Part shown: piece by piece, positions 9,529 to 17,846 of the stretch
Layout of the letters: each line of letters opens with the position of its first letter
Numbering within the stretch: the first letter of the stretch is position 1
DNA from: CAZKRU01 sp964555235
GTDB taxonomy: Bacteria; Verrucomicrobiota; Verrucomicrobiia; Methylacidiphilales; CAMAQI01
Reading direction: 5' to 3'
NCBI GenBank assembly: GCA_964555235.1
Contig: CAZKRU010000003.1
Span: 1 to 64,000, forward strand
Length of the DNA: 64,000 nt
Made by a program: the position numbers and the translations under genes
Notes under the pieces: model-generated
What the model was told of the DNA's origin: nothing
Seen by the model: only the letters and a program-made list of their open reading frames with translations
Databases searched by the model: none

Positions 9529-9540
9529 TCTACTTGTAGA
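9529..9540 (-). promoter_or_regulatory. LacI-type operator, site 2 (TCTA-N4-TAGA)
   Basis: TCTACTTGTAGA, a perfect 12-bp palindrome apart from its centre, followed by GTGAAT. It lies 55 bp upstream of the esterase gene that starts at 9474, in the short gap to the end of pilin-like cassette 1. The sequence is identical in its 12-bp core to the site at 15778-15789. Confidence 0.7.
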
Positions 9541-9605
9541 GTGAATGTTACAAATAAAGGATTGGAAGATTCGGTAAGACGCCGTTCTTTTCGCGATCAA
9601 TGGGA

Positions 9606-10295
9606 TCACTGTAAATCTTTCTCAAGCTGCTTTTTGTATTCGAGATCTTTTTTGAACGAATCCAAGGTCTCTTGCAGGAGGGGGGGGAGCGAGAGTGCGG
9701 AGGAGGGAGGAGCTCCAAACTCGTACACATAGTAATTACCATCCACCCGATAGCCTGCAGGGAGGTTGGTTTTTACATCGATCCAAGCTTCCGTGGTGAT
9801 ATCTCCATCGACCCGGAGTTGATAGTGGAAGCAACTCTGTTTGTTAAACATCACAACCCGATCGTAATTTTTCAACTGGATCCATTGCGTTCCAGCAAAT
9901 CCGCTCGGGATCGTGGGGCTGTTCAGATTCCAATCCCCCGTGATCTGAGTGGCTCCCGCTTTGCCCCCTTGCTGGGTAAGGAAAATGGAGTTATCGAGGT
10001 ACCAATATTCGGAACTCTTTCCGTCCGCGAACGTTACGTTATCGTACTTGAGTTTTCCGGTTTTGGCTGTGTTGACTTGGGAGATCGTCAGTCCCAGTAA
10101 TCCTTTGGGAATCGGTCTGTTTTTTTGGGGATCCTTGATTTCATCGGGAGCGCGAAGGATCAGTGTCCACGAGGCATTTTCCGGAACCGGAGCGACGAAC
10201 GGGGGTTGAGGCGTCAGTTCTTTTGCGGGCGGCTCTGAAAAAGAGGGAATGGTGCTGAGGAGTAGGAGTAGAAGAGGTTTCAAGGGGCTTTTCAT
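9606..10295 (-). CDS. Secreted protein, fifth gene of pilin-like cassette 1
   Basis: A 229-residue protein with a clear signal peptide (KPLLLLLLSTIPSFS). The mature part is Pro-rich at first (30-45), then a strand-rich domain with WTLILRAPDEI, TGDWN and DVKTNLPAGYRVDG, and a charged C-terminal helix ending KKQLEKDLQ. I do not recognise the family. It starts 18 bp after the cassette A stop and is surely part of that operon. A secreted gene occupies the same fifth place in cassette 2 (44312-44968), though the two proteins are not visibly similar. A role as a periplasmic accessory of the pilin-like apparatus is inference. Confidence 0.72.
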   Translation of the reverse strand: MKSPLKPLLLLLLSTIPSFSEPPAKELTPQPPFVAPVPENASWTLILRAPDEIKDPQKNRPIPKGLLGLTISQVNTAKTGKLKYDNVTFADGKSSEYWYLDNSIFLTQQGGKAGATQITGDWNLNSPTIPSGFAGTQWIQLKNYDRVVMFNKQSCFHYQLRVDGDITTEAWIDVKTNLPAGYRVDGNYYVYEFGAPPSSALSLPPLLQETLDSFKKDLEYKKQLEKDLQ

Positions 10296-10313
10296 AAAAG
10301 TTGCGACAGAGTT

Positions 10314-13300
10314 TCAGTTGTTGTACGGCTCGAGCTGTTGATCGATAATTTCGCCGGTGAATCGATCAATGGCCACATGGAGCCAAAATCGGCGCTCGCC
10401 TTCGACCGTAAATTCTTCAAGTGACTTTGCGTTTTGTGTATAGCGACCGGCCTGAGCAACGATATCAATCATCAGATTCCACGTCCGGGTCTGGCCGACA
10501 TCGGAGAGCGCGCGAACAATGGCTTCACGGCGGGCTTTAATGCTCTGTTCGTCTTTATTCGAGAATGAATCAGCAGCAAGTCCCGCAACAAACTGGTTGG
10601 CAATCTGTTCCTTGCTGGTGAATCGTGTCGTTCCGGTGGGTGCGGTATAAGCCAGGAGATTAGCGGCAATCTTCGTCGGATTTCCGACAGAAGTTCTTGC
10701 GATGGCATCGGTTTGAGTGTTTTTCAGAAGTGCGGTGAAAATCGTCGGGTCGCGTCCATTCAAATTGACTCGTCCGGATTGAACGGGATCGGTGTTTTGA
10801 TTCACGGTAAATAAATCGAGAAGTCCCGCATCCGCACTGGCGGAGGTGAAGAAATCGAGGGTTTTCCAAGGGTAATCCCGAGAGACATACCCGAGTTCTG
10901 CGACGTGGTTGAAGGGCCGATTCAGAATGATCGGGCGATCAATGGTGCGGGCATACGGATTTCCCTCCCAACCATTACTCTTCGGGGCAGTGGTGAAAAG
11001 TCCACTGTCGGCTTTCCGTTTGACTCCATCACGATCCGCATAGGCCGTATATTTGCCGGCAACATCTTGGTTGTTACGACAGAGCCAGCCGGGATAATAG
11101 GGGCCCGTGGCCGTATTGATTGGAGAACTTGAAATGTAATGGGCTTGTTGAATCGCGGTGTAGTTTTCGTACGGTCCGGGGAATGGGGCAGCAATCGAAC
11201 CTCCAAGGCCGTTGTCCTGAAAGAAGGGATCGATGAGTGGTCCCCAGAAGGGACTGTTTAAATAGTCGCGATTGACGGAAGCCAGTTGAATGGGGTTAAA
11301 CCGGATCGAGCGTGGGTCTGCAAGGAAGAAAGTGGGCGGTTGGCTGAATTGGGTTTTATAATTGGAAGTGTTGTAGGAAGGGGCCGTTGTAATCTGAAAA
11401 GGGGGAGGAGAGGGGGGATTGTTTACTAAAGGGGCGACGGCGGTAGTGTGATAGCCGAGATACGCCGTATATTGATACTGCCAGCTTTTGAACCAAGTGG
11501 CATTATTGTTAATTCCATTCCAGTACGTATAAGGAACCCAGATCCCTGAAGGGGTTTGAAATTCCAAAGAGATCGTAAATGGTTTTTGTCCGGTATCGTA
11601 CCCAATAAAGGCATTGATAAAGCGCCACTCGGCATTGTTTTTTTGAGCTGCGGGAGGGACAATGCTTGGATCGATGACAAAGTCCGGAAGTCGGTAACCA
11701 AGGTAGGTGTTGCTGGTGGAGTCGAGTGCGGGAACCGAGGTCCACTCCAAACCGGCGGTGGTGCCTGCCCCAACGCTGGTGGATGTATCACTTACTTTGA
11801 CCAGAGCGGGCTCAGCAAATCCATTGACCCCTTTATTGGCCGCTTGAGAGAGCGTGATCGTCGCGTCATTTGCACTAAAGGTTCCTCTCCATAACAGGCC
11901 TCCATAATTATTGATCGGATATGCCGTGTATTGATTTGCCAGGGCAACCGGTCCTTGAAGATGAATTCGAATGGGAGGTCGCGTTTCATTGAAGGAGGTG
12001 ATACTCTGATGGGGATTCCAGAGACTAAGAAGAAAGAAGTTTGCCAGGGAGGTCGCCGCATCGTCAGGACTCGCTCCTCCCAACAATTTTACAAAGTTAA
12101 AATAGGGAAGACTCTTCGTGCCGCAGGCTCGCCATCCTTGACCGCTTTGATTGTACTCAATCACACACGGATAGGCAGTGCTATCGTATTGGGAAATAAT
12201 GGAGGCACCGATACGAAAGAGGTGAATCGCTGTAAATTTCTGGTGGGTGTTTGAAAAGCCTGCGCCACCGACGGGATTTCCGTTATTTTGCGCCAAGGAA
12301 CCGCTCAGAATTCCCGCCTGCAGAAGTTCAAAAAAATTGGCTTCGCGTTTTTCGTCGGAGACTAGTGAGAGCGTTTTGATGGAGCTCTGTTCGGAGGAAC
12401 CGGTGGGGCCGACATATTTCCAGAGTCCGTTCGAAGCATCCCACAAAAGTCCAAAGCAGGCTTGAATGCTCGCCGCCGTCCCCCCATTTTGCGGGCCGCT
12501 CGGGCCGAGCCATCGAATGCGATCCAACGGGAAACGATGATAAACCACGGGATCCCCCGGTTCGACTGGATAGGTGAAGGAAGATCCATCCACGCGGTAG
12601 CTGGTGATGGTTTGACTCGTCTGGTGACGGACGAGCGGAATAAAAAGATTAGTGGTGGTAGAGGTGACCGTGTTTGCAAGGGTGGCGTAATCAATCGTGC
12701 TTCCGGTCGGGGTTTGTGGATGCCAGCTCGGGGAATTTCGTTCACGAGTGAAAACCGTCAGGTGTTGCAGGACCTCGGGAGTGAGTCCGGCGGTTCGGTT
12801 ATGCGCCGCCTTAATCAGATCCTGCCGACTCAGGAAGGTCGTATCGCCGGGATAGATTTTTCCGACTCCGTTGGCCGAAAGAAAATTTGTGATGTAGCGT
12901 GAGTAGTCGCTGTAGCTCGCGGCATTGCGCCATTCGACCAACGGATCGGCATCAATTCCCAAGGCTGAAACATCCGCTCCCGCCAGAGTTCCTTTGATCG
13001 ATTGAAGTTCGCTCCCCTTGAGCTTTGACGGATATCCGGCCACTTTAATATCGAGCAAGCCTCCGACATCATAAACCGCATAAGCGAATCGTCCGATGAC
13101 AAAATTCGGATTGGAGGATTTGGGGTTATTGATGCCGCGCGGATCGATGGACTTGAAACTCAGAAGACTTGCATTGACGGGGCCGTTGCGGGTGACCGTG
13201 ACCCAGCGTGGGGCCGCAGCACTATCCGTGAACTCACCCAGAAAGGCTTGATTCCATCGTCGGAGACTGACGGAACGATTGTTCTTCGACGAGGCGGTCG

Positions 13301-13733
13301 AAGGGACGTCGGAGGAGAGCAGGGTCCCGGAGGCGCGTGGTCCAGAAAAAGAAGGAGTCGGTGCACTGACTTTGACCAAACTCGAAGGAGCCCCATTACC
13401 AACCGTCACCTGAGGCATGATGTTGGCGGAGGTCACATTGGTATAAAGTGGTTTCAACGGATAGGTCAGATCGGGAGCCGCATCTTTTCCCATCTCCTGT
13501 TGCAGTTCGCTCAGAACAATTTGAAGTCCGCCGAGCCCCAATCGCTCGGCCTTCAAGGATTGACTGTAACTGAAGGTGGCCTGCCGATCCAGACGCGTCA
13601 TGGTGACGAATGCCACGAGCATGAAGGAGACGATCGCCAGGAGTGCCAGGACGAGAATCAGGGCGACTCCGCGATTCTGATCGGCTTGGACGCAGATGCG
13701 GTTACAAGGTGGGGAGAGTGACATAACGTTCAA
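10314..13733 (-). CDS. Verru_Chthon cassette protein A (large pilin-like protein), cassette 1
   Basis: An 1139-residue protein whose N-terminus (RGVALILVLALLAIVSFMLVAFVTM, here cited as residues 21-45) is a hydrophobic stretch like that of PilX/GspK-type minor pseudopilins, preceded by a basic leader. The rest is a long Ser/Thr/Asn-rich exported region with no enzyme motif visible. Size, N-terminus and neighbours match the TIGRFAM family called Verru_Chthon cassette protein A, whose function is unknown. Its start overlaps the end of the C gene by 32 bp, so translation is probably coupled. By analogy with GspK it may cap a pseudopilus-like fibre; this is inference. Cassette 2 has a 918-residue counterpart. 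Confidence 0.85.
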   Translation of the reverse strand: MNVMSLSPPCNRICVQADQNRGVALILVLALLAIVSFMLVAFVTMTRLDRQATFSYSQSLKAERLGLGGLQIVLSELQQEMGKDAAPDLTYPLKPLYTNVTSANIMPQVTVGNGAPSSLVKVSAPTPSFSGPRASGTLLSSDVPSTASSKNNRSVSLRRWNQAFLGEFTDSAAAPRWVTVTRNGPVNASLLSFKSIDPRGINNPKSSNPNFVIGRFAYAVYDVGGLLDIKVAGYPSKLKGSELQSIKGTLAGADVSALGIDADPLVEWRNAASYSDYSRYITNFLSANGVGKIYPGDTTFLSRQDLIKAAHNRTAGLTPEVLQHLTVFTRERNSPSWHPQTPTGSTIDYATLANTVTSTTTNLFIPLVRHQTSQTITSYRVDGSSFTYPVEPGDPVVYHRFPLDRIRWLGPSGPQNGGTAASIQACFGLLWDASNGLWKYVGPTGSSEQSSIKTLSLVSDEKREANFFELLQAGILSGSLAQNNGNPVGGAGFSNTHQKFTAIHLFRIGASIISQYDSTAYPCVIEYNQSGQGWRACGTKSLPYFNFVKLLGGASPDDAATSLANFFLLSLWNPHQSITSFNETRPPIRIHLQGPVALANQYTAYPINNYGGLLWRGTFSANDATITLSQAANKGVNGFAEPALVKVSDTSTSVGAGTTAGLEWTSVPALDSTSNTYLGYRLPDFVIDPSIVPPAAQKNNAEWRFINAFIGYDTGQKPFTISLEFQTPSGIWVPYTYWNGINNNATWFKSWQYQYTAYLGYHTTAVAPLVNNPPSPPPFQITTAPSYNTSNYKTQFSQPPTFFLADPRSIRFNPIQLASVNRDYLNSPFWGPLIDPFFQDNGLGGSIAAPFPGPYENYTAIQQAHYISSSPINTATGPYYPGWLCRNNQDVAGKYTAYADRDGVKRKADSGLFTTAPKSNGWEGNPYARTIDRPIILNRPFNHVAELGYVSRDYPWKTLDFFTSASADAGLLDLFTVNQNTDPVQSGRVNLNGRDPTIFTALLKNTQTDAIARTSVGNPTKIAANLLAYTAPTGTTRFTSKEQIANQFVAGLAADSFSNKDEQSIKARREAIVRALSDVGQTRTWNLMIDIVAQAGRYTQNAKSLEEFTVEGERRFWLHVAIDRFTGEIIDQQLEPYNN

Positions 13734-14523
13734 AAATTTTAAGTCCGGTTCCGAGACTTTTCGGATAGGCGCTCCATTGTAAATGGTTTTTTAAATAATC
13801 TTCCCAGGAGGCCTTGATACCATGATTTTCAACCAGATGATTTCCAAGGGCACTTCGAAGAGTTTTGATTTTTTCAACATCAAGTTGGAGAAGTGTTTGA
13901 TCGTCGACAACGGCTAAGGTCAAGCCGACGGCTCTCAGCGGATTCTCCGGATTGAAACGGTAGAAGGGAGAGAGGGTTCCGTCGGAGTAAATAAAGATCG
14001 CTTTGTATCCAATCACGCCCGGAGCAACGTCCTGTTCGATTGTTTGGGCGAGATTGGGAAGAGTGGCCGTATTTCCAAAAGAAATCGAGGAAGCGGAGCG
14101 GTTCCCCCATGAAATCGCCAGATTTTTCCGTTGCAAGGTGCTGACACCGATACTGGAATGGAGCTCCGTATTGTAAACGTAGTGAACCAGGGAAACGTCC
14201 CTGGCGGTCTCTCCTCCCGAAAGAATTCCCGGCTGTTGCGTGTAAAAAGCGATTTCAGAATTTGGAAAAAAGGCGAGATCGTTTCGAAAGACTCCCGATT
14301 GAATGTCGCGAGAAAAGAGATCCAACATGGCGCGGGCCTTGGTAAAATTATTCACCTTTTTCCGGCCTTCACTCCAGGCTTGATTCACCATACCGGCGAT
14401 TTGTCCCATCATCACCATCATCATGGTCAAGACGGCAACCGCCACGAGCATCTCCACTAAGGTGAAGCCCTTGGTTTGAACCCGTGCTTCGTTAACGGAT
14501 GGGGAGATAGGTAAAGAGTTCAT
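13702..14523 (-). CDS. Verru_Chthon cassette protein C (pilin-like), cassette 1
   Basis: A 273-residue prepilin-like protein. A 17-residue leader with Lys-Gly precedes FTLVEMLVAVAVLTM, the classic type IV prepilin peptidase site with Glu at +5 and a long hydrophobic helix. The body contains a GspJ-like helix start (QAWSEGRKKVNNFTKARAMLDLFSRDIQSG), consistent with cassette protein C. It overlaps the B gene by 32 bp and the A gene by 32 bp. It should be inserted in the inner membrane and processed by a prepilin peptidase, which is not encoded in this window. Assembly partners are inferred from the neighbouring D, B and A proteins. Confidence 0.85.
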   Translation of the reverse strand: MNSLPISPSVNEARVQTKGFTLVEMLVAVAVLTMMMVMMGQIAGMVNQAWSEGRKKVNNFTKARAMLDLFSRDIQSGVFRNDLAFFPNSEIAFYTQQPGILSGGETARDVSLVHYVYNTELHSSIGVSTLQRKNLAISWGNRSASSISFGNTATLPNLAQTIEQDVAPGVIGYKAIFIYSDGTLSPFYRFNPENPLRAVGLTLAVVDDQTLLQLDVEKIKTLRSALGNHLVENHGIKASWEDYLKNHLQWSAYPKSLGTGLKIFERYVTLPTL

Positions 14524-14956
14524 AGTGTTTCATGCTGGTGTTCGTCTCTTCCAAGAGAGGGGGCCAGCTTAACATGAGATAGACTTGGGAGACGCGACTT
14601 CCACTCAGTTGATTGGTTCCCGCCATACAAGTGAATTGATAAGCGGCTTTTTGTTTTTTGGTAATTTTTCCGTCGAATCCGATATAGACCGGGTCCCGAT
14701 AGACGTTTCCGTAAGCATTGGTCAGCGCGGATTCGGGGATTGCAAAATCGGCGATATGATTTGTCGGAGAAGCCGCCCGTCTCGCGATGAGTTGTGAGGC
14801 AAGGTTGGCGGCTTGAATTTGATCTTCTGATTCGCGGCTGGCCTGAATTCCGGTCCCCAAAAGTCCGACCATCGAGACGACGCCAAAGACGCAAATCGCG
14901 AGGGCCAGTACGACTTCCACCAAGCTGAAGGAGCGATTCGAGGCGTTGAAATTCAT
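14492..14956 (-). CDS. Verru_Chthon cassette protein B (pilin-like), cassette 1
   Basis: A 154-residue pilin-like protein. The short leader MNFNASNRS is followed by FSLVEVVLALAICVFG, a prepilin processing site with Ser in place of Thr and the +5 Glu kept. Then comes a hydrophobic helix and a GspI-like body (QAANLASQLIARRAA). The start overlaps the end of D as ATGA, and the end overlaps C. This is the size and order of cassette protein B. It resembles minor pseudopilins of type II secretion, but neighbours lack secretion ATPases, so any machine must use parts encoded elsewhere. Confidence 0.83.
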   Translation of the reverse strand: MNFNASNRSFSLVEVVLALAICVFGVVSMVGLLGTGIQASRESEDQIQAANLASQLIARRAASPTNHIADFAIPESALTNAYGNVYRDPVYIGFDGKITKKQKAAYQFTCMAGTNQLSGSRVSQVYLMLSWPPLLEETNTSMKHYELFTYLPIR

Positions 14957-15663
14957 GGACGATAAAAAGAAGTCCGTCCCGTTAATCCATTCACGCGGAC
15001 GACGACGGCCAGTCGATCTGACTTCTCGGGATTGATTTGGGTTGGTTGAAATGAAAATTCGGCAAAATCGATCGGGGCATCGTTATAGCGAATTCCTCCA
15101 TTTGGAGTGAATTGAATGCTGCGGTCAAAAAGCGTCGGGGAGGAAGTTCCGGGGATTTGAATTTGAAACGAAGCGTTTTCGGAGAAGCCGGTCATGGCAC
15201 TGCCGTGGCGGGTTGGGGGAAGGGAAGGGATTTGGGCCGAAGTAAAGCTCCCGGCATTTTTGAGTTGAACCGCTTGAAATGTTTTGATTTTGCTGATGAG
15301 ATCCAAGGTGGCACTTGGGACGGTTCCGTACGAGTAGGCCCGATTGGGACTCGGATTCGGATCGGTTCCATCTTTTGAAGCAACAATGGCGACGGTAAAC
15401 TCATCGTTTTTTAACGTCGGCTCATTCTCTTTATTAAAAACGACCCAGACAAAGGTGTTTTGAGCGACGGCATATTGGCGGGCCTGTTCGAGCAAGCCTC
15501 CAACTTCGAGAGTCGTCTGGTTGGTCTTTCCCTGAGAACTAAACGAACCAAAAGCGGCGATGCTGATTCCCATGATGACCGCCATAATCGTGATGACCAT
15601 CAGGATTTCAATTAGGGTAAATCCCCTGCTTTGGCGGTAGATGGGAGACATAGGCAGACGCAT
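14953..15663 (-). CDS. Verru_Chthon cassette protein D (pilin-like, GspH-like), cassette 1
   Basis: First gene of cassette 1. The prepilin site RGFTLIEILMVITIMAVIMG with +5 Glu lies near the start, followed by a GspH-like body (LLEQARQYAVAQNTFVWVVF). The open frame extends to an ATG at 15765, but that start is only 13 bp from a strong operator and would give a 46-residue leader. I therefore prefer the Met at 15663 (or 15651), giving a usual short basic leader. The C-terminus has the repeated-Arg NGLTGRTSFYRP ending. It overlaps B by ATGA. Role: probable major or minor subunit of a pseudopilus-like structure, inferred from family. Confidence 0.83.
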   Translation of the reverse strand: MRLPMSPIYRQSRGFTLIEILMVITIMAVIMGISIAAFGSFSSQGKTNQTTLEVGGLLEQARQYAVAQNTFVWVVFNKENEPTLKNDEFTVAIVASKDGTDPNPSPNRAYSYGTVPSATLDLISKIKTFQAVQLKNAGSFTSAQIPSLPPTRHGSAMTGFSENASFQIQIPGTSSPTLFDRSIQFTPNGGIRYNDAPIDFAEFSFQPTQINPEKSDRLAVVVRVNGLTGRTSFYRP

Positions 15664-15777
15664 AGGCAGAATAGAGGGAATAATCGACTTAATCCACCCA
15701 TTTAATTGGGGTTTTCCGATTTTCATTTGTATCGGAAAAGTAGGCGGATTGCGCCTCGGATGCAATGAAGGTAAAGC

Positions 15778-15789
15778 TCTACTTGTAGA
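15778..15789 (-). promoter_or_regulatory. LacI-type operator, site 3 (TCTA-N4-TAGA)
   Basis: TCTACTTGTAGA lies within a wider dyad at 15771-15794 (GTAAAGCTCTAC / GTAGAGTAAC), the best palindrome of the four sites. It sits in the 71-bp gap between the lyase gene and the pilin-like cassette, so it can only serve the cassette. This links the cassette to the polysaccharide genes. Confidence 0.72.
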
Positions 15790-15836
15790 GTAACTGGCAT
15801 TGTCAGAGGGGATGGGGAGAAAAGAGATCGAAATGA

Positions 15837-17747
15837 TTATGGGGTTGCCGGTTTTTGTGCCGGAGCGATTTTCAAAGTGATGGTCGCGCTGGTGACCGGT
15901 TGACTGAGATTGATTCCAAGGCGTCGCACCTTTTGCCCGCTTTTGGTCGTCTCCTTGAGAATTTCATTATTGATGGTGAAAGGGACTCCCTGAGTTTCAA
16001 TCGTCACTTGCACAAATTCGTTTTTTTGTTGAAAGAGAAAAACTCCGGGACTCGTTTCCTGTGCGGTTCCGTAGGTGATCAGCGCTGTTCCGAATGATTG
16101 AGGGGTTGCAAAGGCGACTTGATCCGTCACGGTAATTTCACTCGGAGTGGATCGGGCATAATCGAATCGTCGGGTGAGCTGGCGCAGTTCAGGGACTTCG
16201 TAGGCCTTGGACAGATCCAGCGTGATGCTGTCGAGGGCTTCGGTGAATTTTTTCTCCACCACGGTTGAAAGATGTTGGGCTCCCTCTTTTTGCAGTTTTC
16301 CTGCGACTTGAGGAACGGAATGACCATAGGAATTGAGCAAGGAGTTTTCAAAGCGTTTGGGGCCAAACGTGGCAGCCGTATATGCAACCAATCCCGGATC
16401 GAGGAGCAACGACTCAGTTCCTTTGACCACGACGAAACTGCCGAGATCATTGTGCCCGTGACTCTCTCCATTGTTTCCCCCTTTAAAGGCAAGCGCGAGT
16501 CCCTCCTTGGAGCTCGGGCGCCCCACAAAAACCTGACTCTCCTCGAACCAGCTCCGAAGTGGGCTCTCGCTTTGAGTGAGACTGATGGATGTTGGTTTCA
16601 GCCCCGGGAGCGTTTGATCCTCGAAGAACGTATTGACTCCCCATGCATACAAAAGGGCTCCGTACATGGGGTTGAGCGGGGGTGGAGTTTTTGCAGTGGT
16701 TGGAAAACCTAAACGTTTTTCGATGATGTATTGCACCCATTCCGCAGGCTGTTCTCCGACGGGACAATCTGAAAATGCAGGATAAATCCCGGAGAGGATA
16801 TGGATGCGGCGGGGATAAAGCATGACAGCGGTGGCTTGTTCATTGTCGTAGAGATTGAGCTTCCCGTGAGTTGCTCCGAGAATGGTTTCAGCGAGCAGCA
16901 CATAGTGTCCAAATCCATAGTTCCAGTAGCCGAGCCCTTCGCTGGAGTAACCATCTTTCTTGAATCCCTGAAGATAAAGTTTCACATCACTTTCAGTCGC
17001 TGCGATAATTTCGGCGCGTTCTTCAATGGACTCGTTCAAGGCCGTTGCGGTTCCTGTAATTCCGGCGTGGACGACCACATTCCAATTGAAGAGACTGGTG
17101 CGCCACCACTCCTGAGGAGCCTTGTTGTGGATTTCATCCAAGAATGGAACCAAGACCCGGCGGCGCGTTTCATCGCGAATCAGCTTTCGGGTCTCCTTGG
17201 AGAGCTTCTCTCCCAACCAATAATCGCTCGTGGCCAGCGTCCACGAGGTCATGGCCGATCCCAAGTCATTTTCGATGATTGTTCCGTTAAAATTTCCGAG
17301 TTTTTTGTCATGGGCGGGGAGGACCCAGGTTTTCTCATGACAGATGGCGGTGATCTCTTTTTCGATGGCAGAAAGGAATCTCCCTCTGTTCTCAAATCCT
17401 TCGGCGAGTACCCAAGTGACGAGTCGGAGGCGTCGCCGGTCCGCCGTCTGCTCGTAGCGGGTGCGACTCCCAGTTTTTGAGAAATCGAGATAGATTTCGT
17501 CGGTCAGATCCGGAGTCGGCTCTGTCAAATATCGTTGGGCATCGGAAAGGATTTTTGGGTTGCTCAAGGCTTCCCATTTTTTGCGGTTGGAGATCGGTTG
17601 GCCGACACCGGAAGGAAGGGGATCCAACATTGCAGAAATTTCCTGAACGCGACTGAGCCTCCCATTGGGAACAGGAGGAGTGCTTTCGGCATGCAACAGA
17701 GGAAATACGGTCGTTCCAAGAAGGAAAATCAAGAAAGGTTTGGCCAT
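15837..17747 (-). CDS. Secreted heparinase II/III-family polysaccharide lyase
   Basis: A 636-residue secreted protein with a signal peptide (FLIFLLGTTVFPLLHA). An alpha-toroid region (about 50-340) contains SSEGLGYWNYGFGHY near 270, and the beta-sandwich half begins with GESHGHNDLGSFVV near 430, the hallmark of heparinase II/III-like lyases with its conserved His and Asn. Such enzymes cleave uronic-acid-containing polysaccharides by beta-elimination; substrates range from heparin to alginate, so the target here is open. It is divergent from the LacI gene, with one operator between them 63 bp from its start. Alternative: another alginate- or oligo-uronate-lyase family sharing this fold. Confidence 0.85.
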   Translation of the reverse strand: MAKPFLIFLLGTTVFPLLHAESTPPVPNGRLSRVQEISAMLDPLPSGVGQPISNRKKWEALSNPKILSDAQRYLTEPTPDLTDEIYLDFSKTGSRTRYEQTADRRRLRLVTWVLAEGFENRGRFLSAIEKEITAICHEKTWVLPAHDKKLGNFNGTIIENDLGSAMTSWTLATSDYWLGEKLSKETRKLIRDETRRRVLVPFLDEIHNKAPQEWWRTSLFNWNVVVHAGITGTATALNESIEERAEIIAATESDVKLYLQGFKKDGYSSEGLGYWNYGFGHYVLLAETILGATHGKLNLYDNEQATAVMLYPRRIHILSGIYPAFSDCPVGEQPAEWVQYIIEKRLGFPTTAKTPPPLNPMYGALLYAWGVNTFFEDQTLPGLKPTSISLTQSESPLRSWFEESQVFVGRPSSKEGLALAFKGGNNGESHGHNDLGSFVVVKGTESLLLDPGLVAYTAATFGPKRFENSLLNSYGHSVPQVAGKLQKEGAQHLSTVVEKKFTEALDSITLDLSKAYEVPELRQLTRRFDYARSTPSEITVTDQVAFATPQSFGTALITYGTAQETSPGVFLFQQKNEFVQVTIETQGVPFTINNEILKETTKSGQKVRRLGINLSQPVTSATITLKIAPAQKPATP

Positions 17748-17809
17748 TGGTGGATGTCACCATAACCGATCAGCCCCCAATGACAAGATTCGGAGGCGCG
17801 CTATTTTAT

Positions 17810-17821
17810 TCTACCAATAGA
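17810..17821. promoter_or_regulatory. LacI-type operator, site 4 (TCTA-N4-TAGA), divergent promoter region
   Basis: TCTACCAATAGA followed by GTAACC. It lies between the divergent lyase (start 17747) and LacI-family gene (ATG 17847), so it can control both, including autoregulation. Outer half-sites TCTA and TAGA match the other three sites; the centre differs. Confidence 0.65.
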
Positions 17822-17846
17822 GTAACCTTTGGTGTTTAATCTAAAA

